DNA of 64,000 nucleotides from Rubellimicrobium arenae. Lineage in GTDB: Bacteria > Pseudomonadota > Alphaproteobacteria > Rhodobacterales > Rhodobacteraceae. The translations under genes were made by a program, and so were the position numbers. The notes below the pieces were generated by a model. The model did no database searches. It saw only the letters and a program-made list of their open reading frames with translations, and was not told where the DNA came from. Of this stretch, positions 17,508 through 25,087 are shown piece by piece; position 1 is the stretch's first letter; each line of letters opens with the position of its first letter. Location of the stretch: contig NZ_JAFMST010000001.1 in assembly GCF_017916275.1 (NCBI RefSeq), forward strand, positions 372,001-436,000. The letters run 5' to 3'.

Positions 17508-20500
17508 CTATGTCGCGCCATCCGGTCCCAGAGCAGCAAGGCTCTGGGCAAGCTCCGCAGCCCGGAACGGCTTCGTGAGCCGCGGGAAGCCGGGGGCGAT
17601 GCCGTCCATCTCCGCGTAGCCCGAGACGATCAGCACCGGCAGGTCGGGCCGGCGCGAGCGCAGCTCGCGCGCCAGATCCACGCCGCTCAGGCCTGGCATG
17701 AGGTGGTCGGTGACCACGAGGTCGGGAGCCAGCCCCTCGTCCATGCGGCGCAGGGCCTCCTCGGCCGAGGTCGCCTCCACGACCTCGTAGCCCAGGTCCG
17801 TCAGCATGTCGGCGGTGCTCATGCGAACGAGGTCTTCGTCGTCCACGAGCAAGGCTATCCCCTGGGCCTTCGAGGCAGCCGGGGCGTGGCTGTCCTGCTC
17901 ACCCTCAAGTGGCGCGACCGCGCTGATGGGCAGCCACAGACTGACGGTGGTGCCTTGGCCGGGGCTGCTGGTGATCGTGAGCCCGCCACCAAGCTGCGAA
18001 GCCAGCCCATGCACCATCGAGAGGCCCAGCCCCGTCCCTCGGCCGATGCCCTTGGTCGAGAAGAAGGGTTCAATGGCGCGGGCCAGCGTCGCCTCATCCA
18101 TGCCCACGCCGCTGTCCTGGACCGACAGGCGGACATAGTGCCCGGGACGCAGCTTGGTGCGACGGCCTGTCTTCACTGACACTCGCTCGGCCGAGATGGT
18201 CAGCTTGCCTCCCTCCGGCATGGCGTCGCGGGCGTTCACCGCCAGATTTAGCAGAGCCATTTCGAGCTGGTTGGCGTCGGCGAGTGCCGGTGGCAGATCC
18301 GCGGGCAACTCGACCCGCACATCGATCCGCGGCCCCGTGGTGCTGGCAATGAGGTCGGCCATGCTACCAACCAGCTCCCTGACATCGACCGCCGTGGGCT
18401 GGAGTGGCTGCCGTCGCGCAAAGGCCAGGAGGCGCTGCACCAGGGTCTTGGCGCGCTCGGCCGATTGCAGCGCGCCGTCCATGAGCTGCCGCTCGCGCGG
18501 GCTGCCGACCCCGCGTGTGAGCAGCCGGTCCAGCGAGCCGATGATGGGCGTGAGAAGGTTGTTGAAGTCGTGCGCCACGCCGCCGGTGAGCTGGCCCATC
18601 GCCTCCATCTTCTGCGATTGGCGCAGTTGCTCCTGGGCGGCCTCGAGCTCGGCCTGGCGCTCCCGCTCGGGGCTGATGTCGCGGCCCACGGCAATGAAGT
18701 TAGGGCTGTCGGGCTCGGGCGCGACCGTCCACTCGATGGGCTTCCAGCCCCCATCCTTCGTGGCGATCCGGTTCTCGAAGCGGGTGGGCCTCCCTGTCTC
18801 GCCCATGCGGGCCAGGGCCTCCAAGGTCGGGCCCATGTCCTCGGGATGCATGAAGCTGGCATATGGTCGGCTCAGGAGTTCCGTTTCCGACCAGCCCAAC
18901 ACGTGCCCCCAGGCGGGGCTCACGGCCGTCATCATGCCCTGGTAGTTCGCCCGCGCCAGCATGTCCTGGGAGAGGTCCCAGAGCTGGTTGCGCTCGGCCG
19001 TGCGCTCCGCGACCCTGGCCTCCAGCGTCTCGTTGAGCTCGCGCAAAGCTGTTACGGCGCGGGCCCGCTCTACCGCGGTGCGGGTCCACCCCGCCACCTC
19101 CCCGATGAGGACGATGTCTTCGGGCGACCAGTCCCGAACCTGGGCCGAGTTGACGAAGAACATGGCCACCAGCCGTCCCCGCTCCATGACTGGGACGTTG
19201 ATGAGCGAGCGCACGTTCCGGTCTTCGAGCGCGTTGGCCGCGTTGGCCGTCTGCTCGTCCAGACGCACGTCGGAGATGGCGATCTGCTCGCCCTGCTTCA
19301 GGCCGTCGATGAAGGTGCCATAGTCGCGGAAGTTGAGAGTGCCCGCCAAGGTCTCGATCCCGGGGGCCGTCCAGTTGCGCTCGACGTGGAGCGTTTCCGC
19401 CTCGTGGTCGATGGTGGCGTAGCCCACCCGGCTTACCCCGAGGGTCCGACCCAGGATCTCGGAGGCGGCAAAGGCGATCTCGTTGGGATCGTCGAGGTCG
19501 CGCAGCCGCTCGGCGAGCTGGACCAGCGCGTCGCGCCGGGTCTCCGACTGCCGCCGCTCGGTCACGTCCTGGCCGACCTTCACAAAGCCCGACGGAGCAC
19601 CATCCTTGCCGTCCAGGGGACGCATGACCCCGTCGATGAACACACGCGAGCCATCCTTGCGCAGGTGCCAGCGCACGTTGAGAGCCTGTCCCGTCTCGCG
19701 GGCTTCCTGCCGTTCCTTCGCTGGCACGCCCTGGGCTTGGTCCTCGGGCGTGTAGGTCATCTCGGCCAGCTGACCCACCGCCTCCTCGGCGCTCCAGCCG
19801 AAGATCTCCTGCGCCCCCTTGGGCCAGGTCTCGATCCGGCCGTCCGGGTCGGTGGTGAAGATCGCATAGTCCGTCGCGGTCTCGACGATGGCGCGCAGAC
19901 GCTCCTCGCTCTCGCGGAGCTCGGTCTCGGCTTGGCGCCGGTCGTGGATGTCGATTGAGGCCCCGAACCAGCGGACGATCTCGCCCGTCTCCGGGTCGCG
20001 GTAAGGCTCGGCCCGGACCAGGAACCAGCGGTAGTCGCCCGAGGCCGACCGGATGCGATGCTCGACCAGGAACGTCGTGCCGGTGCGTCGTGCCTCGTTG
20101 AAGGCTGACATGGTGGTCGCTCCGTCGTCCGGGTGGACGTGATTGGCAGCCACCTCGGCGGCCGTGGTCGGCTCGTAAGGCACGCCCGTGTAGTCGGACC
20201 ACTGCTTGTTGAAGAACTCGGTCCGCCCCTCGGCATCGGTGACCCAGACGATCTGTGGCACCGCGTCGGCCATGAGCCGGAACCGCGCCTCGCTCTCGCG
20301 TAGCCGTTCCTCGGCCTCCTTGCGCTCGGAGATGTCGCGCCAGAAGACTGCAAGCCCCTCAGGGACGGGGTAGGCGCGCATGTCGAGCCAGCGCGCGGTG
20401 CCGTCCTCCCAGCTGTAGCGGTGCTCGAGGGAGACGGTCTGCTGCTCGGCCAGGGCGCGCTTGTAGAGGCGGCCGATCTCGCTGTCCTCGGACCCAGGAT

Positions 20501-21176
20501 AGACCTCCCAGTGCGTGCGCCCGGCGATCTCCGAAAGGGGACGGGTCTCCAGCCGCAGCGCGGCCTCGTTGAAGGTCAGGATGCGGAAGTCGCGGTCCAT
20601 GAGGCCGAAGGCCTCGTCCATGCCGCCCAAAACGTCTCCGAGCCGCGCCTCGCTCTGGCGAAGCCGCCGTTCGGCCAGGATACGGCCCGTCGTCTCGACG
20701 ACTGGGTGGAAGATGCCCGCCACCCGGCCTGCCTCGTCGCGGATGGGCGAGAACGAAGCCGTGAAGGTGCGCTCGGTGGTGCCCTCCCCGTCAGTCCTCG
20801 GGATCTCGACCGGCTGGTCCTCGATCGTGATGGACTCGCCCGCGAACACCCGGTCGAAGATGGGCCGCAGGAAGCCCTCGTAGGCGCTGCCCCAATTAGT
20901 GGCCGCGGGCTTGCCTAGGCAGTCGGGGTGCCGGCCATCGGCGACGGCGATGTAGGCGTCATTGTAGAGCTGGATGCGCTCGGGGCCCCACAGGATGGAG
21001 ACGGGACCGGGCGCATGGAGCATGATGTCCACGGCGGTCCGAAGGTGCGGCGGCCAGGTCTCGATGGACCCGAGCGGCGTGGCCGCCCAGTCGTGCTCGC
21101 GGATGCGGCGGGCCATTTCGTTCTCGTCCGCCACGAAGGCCGGGGTGCCCGTGGGCGGGCGGACTATGTCATCCAT
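17508..21176 (-). CDS. Multi-PAS/GAF hybrid sensor histidine kinase with C-terminal receiver
   Basis: A 1222-residue cytosolic sensor without membrane segments. In order: PAS-like domains at about 40-170, 178-290, 298-415 and 425-545, a GAF domain at about 555-705, a coiled helix, another PAS at about 735-855, a HisKA box with His869 (GGVAHDFNNLL), an HATPase_c domain (NLAVNARDAM, DSGVGM, GRGTGLGLS), and a receiver at about 1107-1218 with Asp1157. The ligands of the PAS and GAF domains cannot be told. I chose the ATG at 21176 (MDDIVRPPTG) because it starts 4 bases after the stop of a ParD-like gene; an upstream in-frame start at 21209 would overlap that gene. Confidence 0.93.
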   Translation of the reverse strand: MDDIVRPPTGTPAFVADENEMARRIREHDWAATPLGSIETWPPHLRTAVDIMLHAPGPVSILWGPERIQLYNDAYIAVADGRHPDCLGKPAATNWGSAYEGFLRPIFDRVFAGESITIEDQPVEIPRTDGEGTTERTFTASFSPIRDEAGRVAGIFHPVVETTGRILAERRLRQSEARLGDVLGGMDEAFGLMDRDFRILTFNEAALRLETRPLSEIAGRTHWEVYPGSEDSEIGRLYKRALAEQQTVSLEHRYSWEDGTARWLDMRAYPVPEGLAVFWRDISERKEAEERLRESEARFRLMADAVPQIVWVTDAEGRTEFFNKQWSDYTGVPYEPTTAAEVAANHVHPDDGATTMSAFNEARRTGTTFLVEHRIRSASGDYRWFLVRAEPYRDPETGEIVRWFGASIDIHDRRQAETELRESEERLRAIVETATDYAIFTTDPDGRIETWPKGAQEIFGWSAEEAVGQLAEMTYTPEDQAQGVPAKERQEARETGQALNVRWHLRKDGSRVFIDGVMRPLDGKDGAPSGFVKVGQDVTERRQSETRRDALVQLAERLRDLDDPNEIAFAASEILGRTLGVSRVGYATIDHEAETLHVERNWTAPGIETLAGTLNFRDYGTFIDGLKQGEQIAISDVRLDEQTANAANALEDRNVRSLINVPVMERGRLVAMFFVNSAQVRDWSPEDIVLIGEVAGWTRTAVERARAVTALRELNETLEARVAERTAERNQLWDLSQDMLARANYQGMMTAVSPAWGHVLGWSETELLSRPYASFMHPEDMGPTLEALARMGETGRPTRFENRIATKDGGWKPIEWTVAPEPDSPNFIAVGRDISPERERQAELEAAQEQLRQSQKMEAMGQLTGGVAHDFNNLLTPIIGSLDRLLTRGVGSPRERQLMDGALQSAERAKTLVQRLLAFARRQPLQPTAVDVRELVGSMADLIASTTGPRIDVRVELPADLPPALADANQLEMALLNLAVNARDAMPEGGKLTISAERVSVKTGRRTKLRPGHYVRLSVQDSGVGMDEATLARAIEPFFSTKGIGRGTGLGLSMVHGLASQLGGGLTITSSPGQGTTVSLWLPISAVAPLEGEQDSHAPAASKAQGIALLVDDEDLVRMSTADMLTDLGYEVVEATSAEEALRRMDEGLAPDLVVTDHLMPGLSGVDLARELRSRRPDLPVLIVSGYAEMDGIAPGFPRLTKPFRAAELAQSLAALGPDGAT

Positions 21177-21180
21177 GGGC

Positions 21181-21354
21181 TCAGCTGTCCTTCGCTGCCG
21201 GACAGGCAACTGTCTCTTCTTGCTCGATCAGCACGCGAAGGCCAGCCCGGACCACCTCGCTCGCCGAGGCGTAGCGTCCTTCGGCCACCTGTGTGTCGAC
21301 AAACTTCATCAGGGCCTCGGTCAGGGCAACGTGTCGGTGGTGCTTGGCGGCCAT
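21181..21354 (-). CDS. ParD-like antitoxin (ribbon-helix-helix), no toxin partner
   Basis: A 57-residue protein: MAAKHHRHVALTEALMKF, then VDTQVAEGRYASASEVVRAG and a LRVLIEQEE tail. This is the ParD/CopG ribbon-helix-helix pattern: a beta strand, an EGRYASASEVVR helix-turn and a short acidic end. ParD proteins bind operator DNA and neutralise ParE. Here the next gene, 4 bases on, is the hybrid kinase and no ParE-like gene is seen nearby. The protein may therefore act mainly as a DNA-binding regulator of the kinase operon. Confidence 0.82.
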   Translation of the reverse strand: MAAKHHRHVALTEALMKFVDTQVAEGRYASASEVVRAGLRVLIEQEETVACPAAKDS

Positions 21355-21436
21355 GGCCGGATGATAGAACGGACGATGAGGGTGTCACCCACGGCTCACC
21401 TTGGTCTCGGAGGTGGTCGGGTCACCCGAAGACGGC

Positions 21437-21459
21437 GTGCGGCAACCTCGATTGGCGCA
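21437..21459. repeat. Copy 2 of the 23-bp island repeat
   Basis: GTGCGGCAACCTCGATTGG plus GCGC and A matches 20 of 23 positions of 15621-15643. It lies 83 bases upstream of the ParD-like gene, that is, in the promoter region of the ParD/kinase operon. The inverted-repeat arms are less perfect than in copy 1. Confidence 0.45.
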
Positions 21460-21615
21460 CGACCCGCTTCGCTCTGCGCCTCGGACATCACGGTCAGGAA
21501 CTATGAAACGGATGCGTCTGGCGGCTTTCACAGTGCCCTACGACGGCGGTCCCCGCAGGCCTGACAGCCCGGCCGATGGCATCGGCTGCGCTCTTCCTTA
21601 ACGGACCCTTGGACC

Positions 21616-21798
21616 TCAGGGGCGGTCCACCAGCCTTGTCAAATCGTCCGGCGTCACTCGCTGGCCCTGGTCGTCCTTGATGACCATATTGGCGGCCTCC
21701 CGGTTGTAAGTCGTCCACCAGCGAAGGGCATCGGTCGCGGTCTGGGCCTTTTTGCGCACGGGACCGGTTGGCCCCGTCCATGTCACTGTAAACGGCAT
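21616..21798 (-). CDS. Conserved-looking small hypothetical protein
   Basis: A 60-residue protein, MPFTVTWTGPTGPVRKKAQ, with a TATDALRWW helix and a closing segment VIKDDQGQRVTPDDLTRLV. The strand/helix/strand/helix arrangement resembles small unknown proteins of Rhizobiales, but I cannot name a family. It stands alone between the ParD region and the cold-shock gene. Confidence 0.6.
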   Translation of the reverse strand: MPFTVTWTGPTGPVRKKAQTATDALRWWTTYNREAANMVIKDDQGQRVTPDDLTRLVDRP

Positions 21799-22049
21799 TG
21801 CTCGCTTCTTTTTGTCAAACAGTTGGATAGGGTCCGAGCTGGCACGACACGCGCGTCAAAGGCGACGGGCGTGGAGCGGCCGCGTCATCCGCCGCGTTTT
21901 GGCCGCGGTCATTACGTCCCGTCGGGGGCGGCAAGACGGACCAGTTCGCTTAGGGCCCTCAGAATGAACAAGGGGGCGGACGGGCCACCCCCTTGCGATC
22001 TTCTGTCCCTTGTAGAGACTTATCGCCCGTTGGGGCGATTTGGCCTAGC

Positions 22050-22256
22050 TTACGCCAGCTGCAGGTTCTCGGCGGACTCACGGCCGTCACGGCCGGAGGT
22101 CACGTCGAAGGTGACCGCTTGGTTGTCCGAAAGGCCGGTGAGGCCCGCCCGCTCAACGGCGGAGATGTGGACGAATACGTCCTTGCGGCCGCCCTCGGGC
22201 TCGATGAAGCCGAAACCCTTGGTGGCGTTGAACCATTTCACGGTGCCATTGGCCAT
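22050..22256 (-). CDS. cspA: CspA-type cold-shock protein
   Basis: A 68-residue single cold-shock domain: [18 protein letters not shown] with RNP1, then [13 protein letters not shown] with RNP2. It binds single-stranded nucleic acid and acts as an RNA chaperone. It has its own long upstream region (22257-22590), as is common for cspA transcripts with long leaders. The host also has an unrelated twin-domain version at 5973-6506. Confidence 0.95.
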   Translation of the reverse strand: MANGTVKWFNATKGFGFIEPEGGRKDVFVHISAVERAGLTGLSDNQAVTFDVTSGRDGRESAENLQLA

Positions 22257-22590
22257 CGTGATGTCTCCTGTGATGCGCTGCCCACGGTATGCGGCAGCCC
22301 GGCTATGTCAGTGTCGCAACGAGAAACTGAAGCCGGTGAGGGAGACAGCGGATCGAGGGAGAACAACGTTCGCCCCGGACACATGGAGGTGCTGGGACCG
22401 CAAAGCAAGACAATTTGCCAAGGCGGAATGTCGCAGCACATTCGCGCTGACCTGCGTCGGTATTCTTTCGTGGCCGGAGTGGCACTTGGACGATTGCCGC
22501 GCGTCTCACCTCGCAATCATCGATCCAGAGCCCCATCTCTGAGATAGTCGCCGGGTATCCTCCTCGCGACCGCAGGATGGAGGATCCCTG
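22257..22590. promoter_or_regulatory. Divergent leader region between cspA and a small plus-strand gene
   Basis: 334 bases upstream of both flanking genes. It should carry the cspA promoter and 5' leader on the minus strand. On the plus side it ends in a hairpin (22557-22585) that overlaps the ribosome-binding site of the next gene. No gene is evident. Confidence 0.45.
22557..22585 (+). promoter_or_regulatory. Hairpin covering a ribosome-binding site
   Basis: ATCCTCC (22557-22563) is complementary to GGAGGAT (22579-22585) across 15 bases. The second arm contains the GGAGGA that precedes the ATG at 22591, so folding would hide the ribosome-binding site. This could make translation conditional, for instance on temperature; that is inference. 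Confidence 0.35.
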
Positions 22591-22746
22591 ATGAACGCCC
22601 CCACACTTCGCCAGACGTTCGACAAGCACATGTCCGTGCCCGAGCGGCCCGCCGCCCTGGGCTGGGCCGACTTCTTCCAGTGGCTGGGCCAGCAGACCGC
22701 GGCGCCGACGCCGCGCGGCGCTCGTCCCAAGCGGATCCAGGAGTGA
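22591..22746 (+). CDS. Small hypothetical protein (51 aa)
   Basis: The frame MNAPTLRQTFDKHMSVPERP continues to KRIQE with a Trp-rich centre (LGWADFFQWLGQQ). A good GGAGGA site lies 5 bases before the ATG, inside a hairpin arm. No family is recognised; the strong ribosome-binding site is the main support. Confidence 0.5.
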   Translation: MNAPTLRQTFDKHMSVPERPAALGWADFFQWLGQQTAAPTPRGARPKRIQE

Positions 22747-22756
22747 GGGCCCTCCG

Positions 22757-22939
22757 ATGAGAAAGGCTGGCCCAAGCGCCCCGACGATCACTTCCGTCTG
22801 GCACGAGACCACCAAGGCCCAGGCGCGCTGGGCACTCCAGAGGGCACGGAGAAGGGTCGCAAACCTCGACCGAGATCCGCTGCCGCCTAACGTGCCGGAC
22901 GCCAGCCCGGTGGAGACCCCGGTGCGCCGGTTCGGCTGA
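22757..22939 (+). CDS. Small hypothetical protein (60 aa)
   Basis: A 60-residue frame, MRKAGPSAPTITSVW, with an Arg-rich helix (WALQRARRRVANLDRD). It starts 10 bases after the previous small gene. No family is recognised and no strong ribosome-binding site is seen, so it may be spurious. Confidence 0.3.
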   Translation: MRKAGPSAPTITSVWHETTKAQARWALQRARRRVANLDRDPLPPNVPDASPVETPVRRFG

Positions 22940-23070
22940 ATCCCATTGTCGAGCGTGTCCTTAGCCGTTCCAGGCGAGGGGCACACGTTCTGAGATGATC
23001 ATATCGGGGGCTTGGGACAGGAGACTGGAGCCTGTTCCGTTCAGGATGTCGGCACCACGGAGGTGGACCC

Positions 23071-23343
23071 ATGAACACGCGCAGCACGAGATCGACGGTG
23101 ACCTTTGCCCATCCCTTCCACATCGCGGGATACGAAGATGAACTGCCGGCGGGTGCCTACGACGTCGTCGTCGACGAGGACCTCCTGCAGGGCCTCAGCT
23201 TCGAAGCCTACCGCCGCAGCGGGACCTATCTCATGATCGGCGGCCAGGCCGGGGGTCGCGGACCCGCCGAGATGCGCCCCATCGATCCAAGGGACCTCGA
23301 GGCCGCCTTGGCTCGCGACCAGGCGCAGCCCGAGCAACGCTGA
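23071..23343 (+). CDS. Conserved hypothetical protein (90 aa)
   Basis: STVTFAHPFHIAGYEDELPAG followed by YDVVVDEDLLQGLSFEAYRRSGTYLMI forms a compact beta-rich protein of a type I recall from Methylobacterium and Rhizobiales, always unnamed. GGAGG lies 7 bases before the ATG. The acidic ELPAG turn and GLSFEAYRR are its most distinctive features. It precedes the transglutaminase gene by about 90 bases. Confidence 0.75.
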   Translation: MNTRSTRSTVTFAHPFHIAGYEDELPAGAYDVVVDEDLLQGLSFEAYRRSGTYLMIGGQAGGRGPAEMRPIDPRDLEAALARDQAQPEQR

Positions 23344-23435
23344 ACGGTGTTGGCGCGCTTTCTCGCTGGAGCACACAGCATGATGTCCGACTGGCTGCCG
23401 CCCGGGATCCCGTCTCTCGAGAGACAAACGGTCAA

Positions 23436-24389
23436 GTGGATGGCCCGGCGCATGGAATGCTGTGGCCTCAGAACGCTGTGACCGCGCCGCTGAATCCACT
23501 CGTCCCAGCTCAGTCTGGTCGGCTCCTTACGATCGATCACAGGACGGCCTATCGCTACCGCGCGCCGGTGCTGCTCGGGCCGCATCGGTTGATGCTGCGC
23601 CCGCGTGAGAGCCGCGATCTGAGGATCATCAGGAGCACTCTGACGGTCACGCCCGATGCGACGGTGACCTGGGCTCAGGACGTCGCGGGCAACGCGGTTG
23701 CGACCGCAACCTTCCCTTCCCAGTCGACAACGGACCGGCTTGAGGTCAACTGCTCCACAGACGTCGAGCTTACAGCACCTGCCTGGCCGGTGTTCGACAT
23801 CGCGGCTTCGGCGATCTCGTTCCCGTTCCGCTACTCTGACGAGGACTGGACGGACCTCGGGGCCCTTGCCGTCATCCAGCATGCCGACCCTGACGGACGG
23901 CTGGCTGCCTGGGCGCAAGGTTTTGTCGCCGGCACCCCCACCGACACGCTCTCGCTCCTCAAGGACCTGAGCGCCGGGGTGGCAGGACACCTCGTCTACG
24001 AGACACGGGATGACGAGGGCACGCAGTCACCGACAGAAAGCCTCGAGCGCAGGGCAGGGTCGTGCCGGGACTTCGCCGTCCTGTTCGCCGAAGCCGCTCG
24101 CAGCCTTGGCTTCGGAGCCCGCCTCGTGTCCGGGTATCTCTACGAACCGGACGAGGGCGCCGTCGGCTCACAGGGGGCGGGCAGCACGCATGCCTGGGCC
24201 GAGGTCTATGTGCCGGGGGCAGGCTGGATCCCCTTTGATCCGACGAACCGGAGCCTTGGAGGCGCCAACCTCATTCCGGTCGCGGTGGTGCGCGACCTCG
24301 CCCAAGCCGCTCCCGTCGCGGGCAGCTTCGCCGGAGGCGGCGAGGCGTTCGAAGGAATGTCGGTCGAGGTGAGCGTGGCTGCGAGATAG
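23436..24389 (+). CDS. Bacterial transglutaminase-like protein
   Basis: Up to 317 residues. An N-terminal beta domain (LLTIDHRTAYRYRAPVLLG) is followed by a transglutaminase core with a complete Cys-His-Asp triad: Cys in RAGSCRDFAVLFAE, His in STHAWAEVYVPG and Asp in WIPFDPTN. Such proteins are cysteine proteases or peptide-bond-modifying enzymes, often encoded with alpha-E and circularly permuted ATP-grasp proteins, which are absent here. No signal peptide is visible, so it is probably cytosolic. The start is uncertain: the ATG at 23436 and a GTG at 23478 are candidates and neither has a strong ribosome-binding site. Confidence 0.85.
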   Translation: MDGPAHGMLWPQNAVTAPLNPLVPAQSGRLLTIDHRTAYRYRAPVLLGPHRLMLRPRESRDLRIIRSTLTVTPDATVTWAQDVAGNAVATATFPSQSTTDRLEVNCSTDVELTAPAWPVFDIAASAISFPFRYSDEDWTDLGALAVIQHADPDGRLAAWAQGFVAGTPTDTLSLLKDLSAGVAGHLVYETRDDEGTQSPTESLERRAGSCRDFAVLFAEAARSLGFGARLVSGYLYEPDEGAVGSQGAGSTHAWAEVYVPGAGWIPFDPTNRSLGGANLIPVAVVRDLAQAAPVAGSFAGGGEAFEGMSVEVSVAAR

Positions 24390-24407
24390 GTCCGCAGATG
24401 CGCGATC

Positions 24408-24488
24408 TGCGCGTATTTCTTGGAATACGCACAGGGTTCTCGGCCTTTGTTCGTCAACGGGTTAGTCTGTGCGTATTATATATGCACA
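24408..24488. promoter_or_regulatory. Candidate res site: two dyads before the resolvase gene
   Basis: Dyad 1 is TGCGCGTATT (24408-24417) facing AATACGCACA (24424-24433). Dyad 2 is TGTGCGTATT (24468-24477) facing TATATGCACA (24479-24488) with an AT-rich centre. The shared half-site TGTGCGTATT repeated as two inverted pairs just upstream of a resolvase-type gene is what a resolution site or an autoregulatory operator looks like. Confidence 0.55.
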
Positions 24489-24504
24489 ACGAGGGTCTGA
24501 TCCG

Positions 24505-25053
24505 GTGCCCCAGATCTACGGCTACGCGAGGGTCAGAACCGACGGGCAGACCCTCGACGCCCAAGTGGCCCAGCTCAAGGCCGCGGACGCGGAGCAGGTC
24601 TTCAAGGAGACGGTCTCCGGCGCCAGGCGCGAACTTGCGCAACTCCAGAAGCTTCTCGATCGGCTTGGGCCCGAGGACGTGCTTCTCGTCACGCGGCTCG
24701 ACCGACTCATGCGCTCGACGAGGGACCTGATGAACATTCTGGGCACCGTGACCGAGAATGGCGCGGCCTTCCGTTCGCTTGCCGACACCTGGGCCGACAC
24801 CACGACGCCGCATAGGCGGCTGATACTGACGGTGCTGGGCGGCTTCGCGGAGTTCGAGCGCGAGCTGATCCGCACTAGGACGGGCGAGGGACGGGCGCGG
24901 GCCAAGGCGGCCGGCAAGAAGATGGGCCGCGCCTTCAAGCTGACGCCATACCAGCAGGAGGCGAAGGAGCGCCGCGAGGCGGGCGAGACCATCACAGCCA
25001 TCGCGAGGAGCTACAACGTCCACCACGCGACGATCTCGCGGCTGTGCGCTTGA
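24505..25053 (+). CDS. Tn3-type serine recombinase with catalytic Ser replaced by Arg
   Basis: About 182 residues with a resolvase catalytic domain (YGYARVRTDGQTLDAQ, VLLVTRLDRLMRSTRDL, GGFAEFERELIRTRTGEG) and a C-terminal HTH (ITAIARSYNVHHATISRLC). The nucleophile of this family is the Ser in YARVSTDxQ; here the codon is AGA (Arg), one base from AGC or AGT, so strand cleavage is probably lost. The protein may still bind its sites and act as a regulator. I chose the GTG at 24505; a GTG at 24469 lies inside dyad 2. Confidence 0.85.
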   Translation: MPQIYGYARVRTDGQTLDAQVAQLKAADAEQVFKETVSGARRELAQLQKLLDRLGPEDVLLVTRLDRLMRSTRDLMNILGTVTENGAAFRSLADTWADTTTPHRRLILTVLGGFAEFERELIRTRTGEGRARAKAAGKKMGRAFKLTPYQQEAKERREAGETITAIARSYNVHHATISRLCA

Positions 25054-25087
25054 CCACAAATGGTGGCGCACTGTCGACCGGGGGGGT

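Noticed and set aside
21616-21798. The 60-aa protein as the missing ParE toxin for the ParD-like gene.
   Set aside because: It lies upstream, separated by 260 bases, and does not show the ParE/RelE strand-helix pattern or conserved Arg residues.
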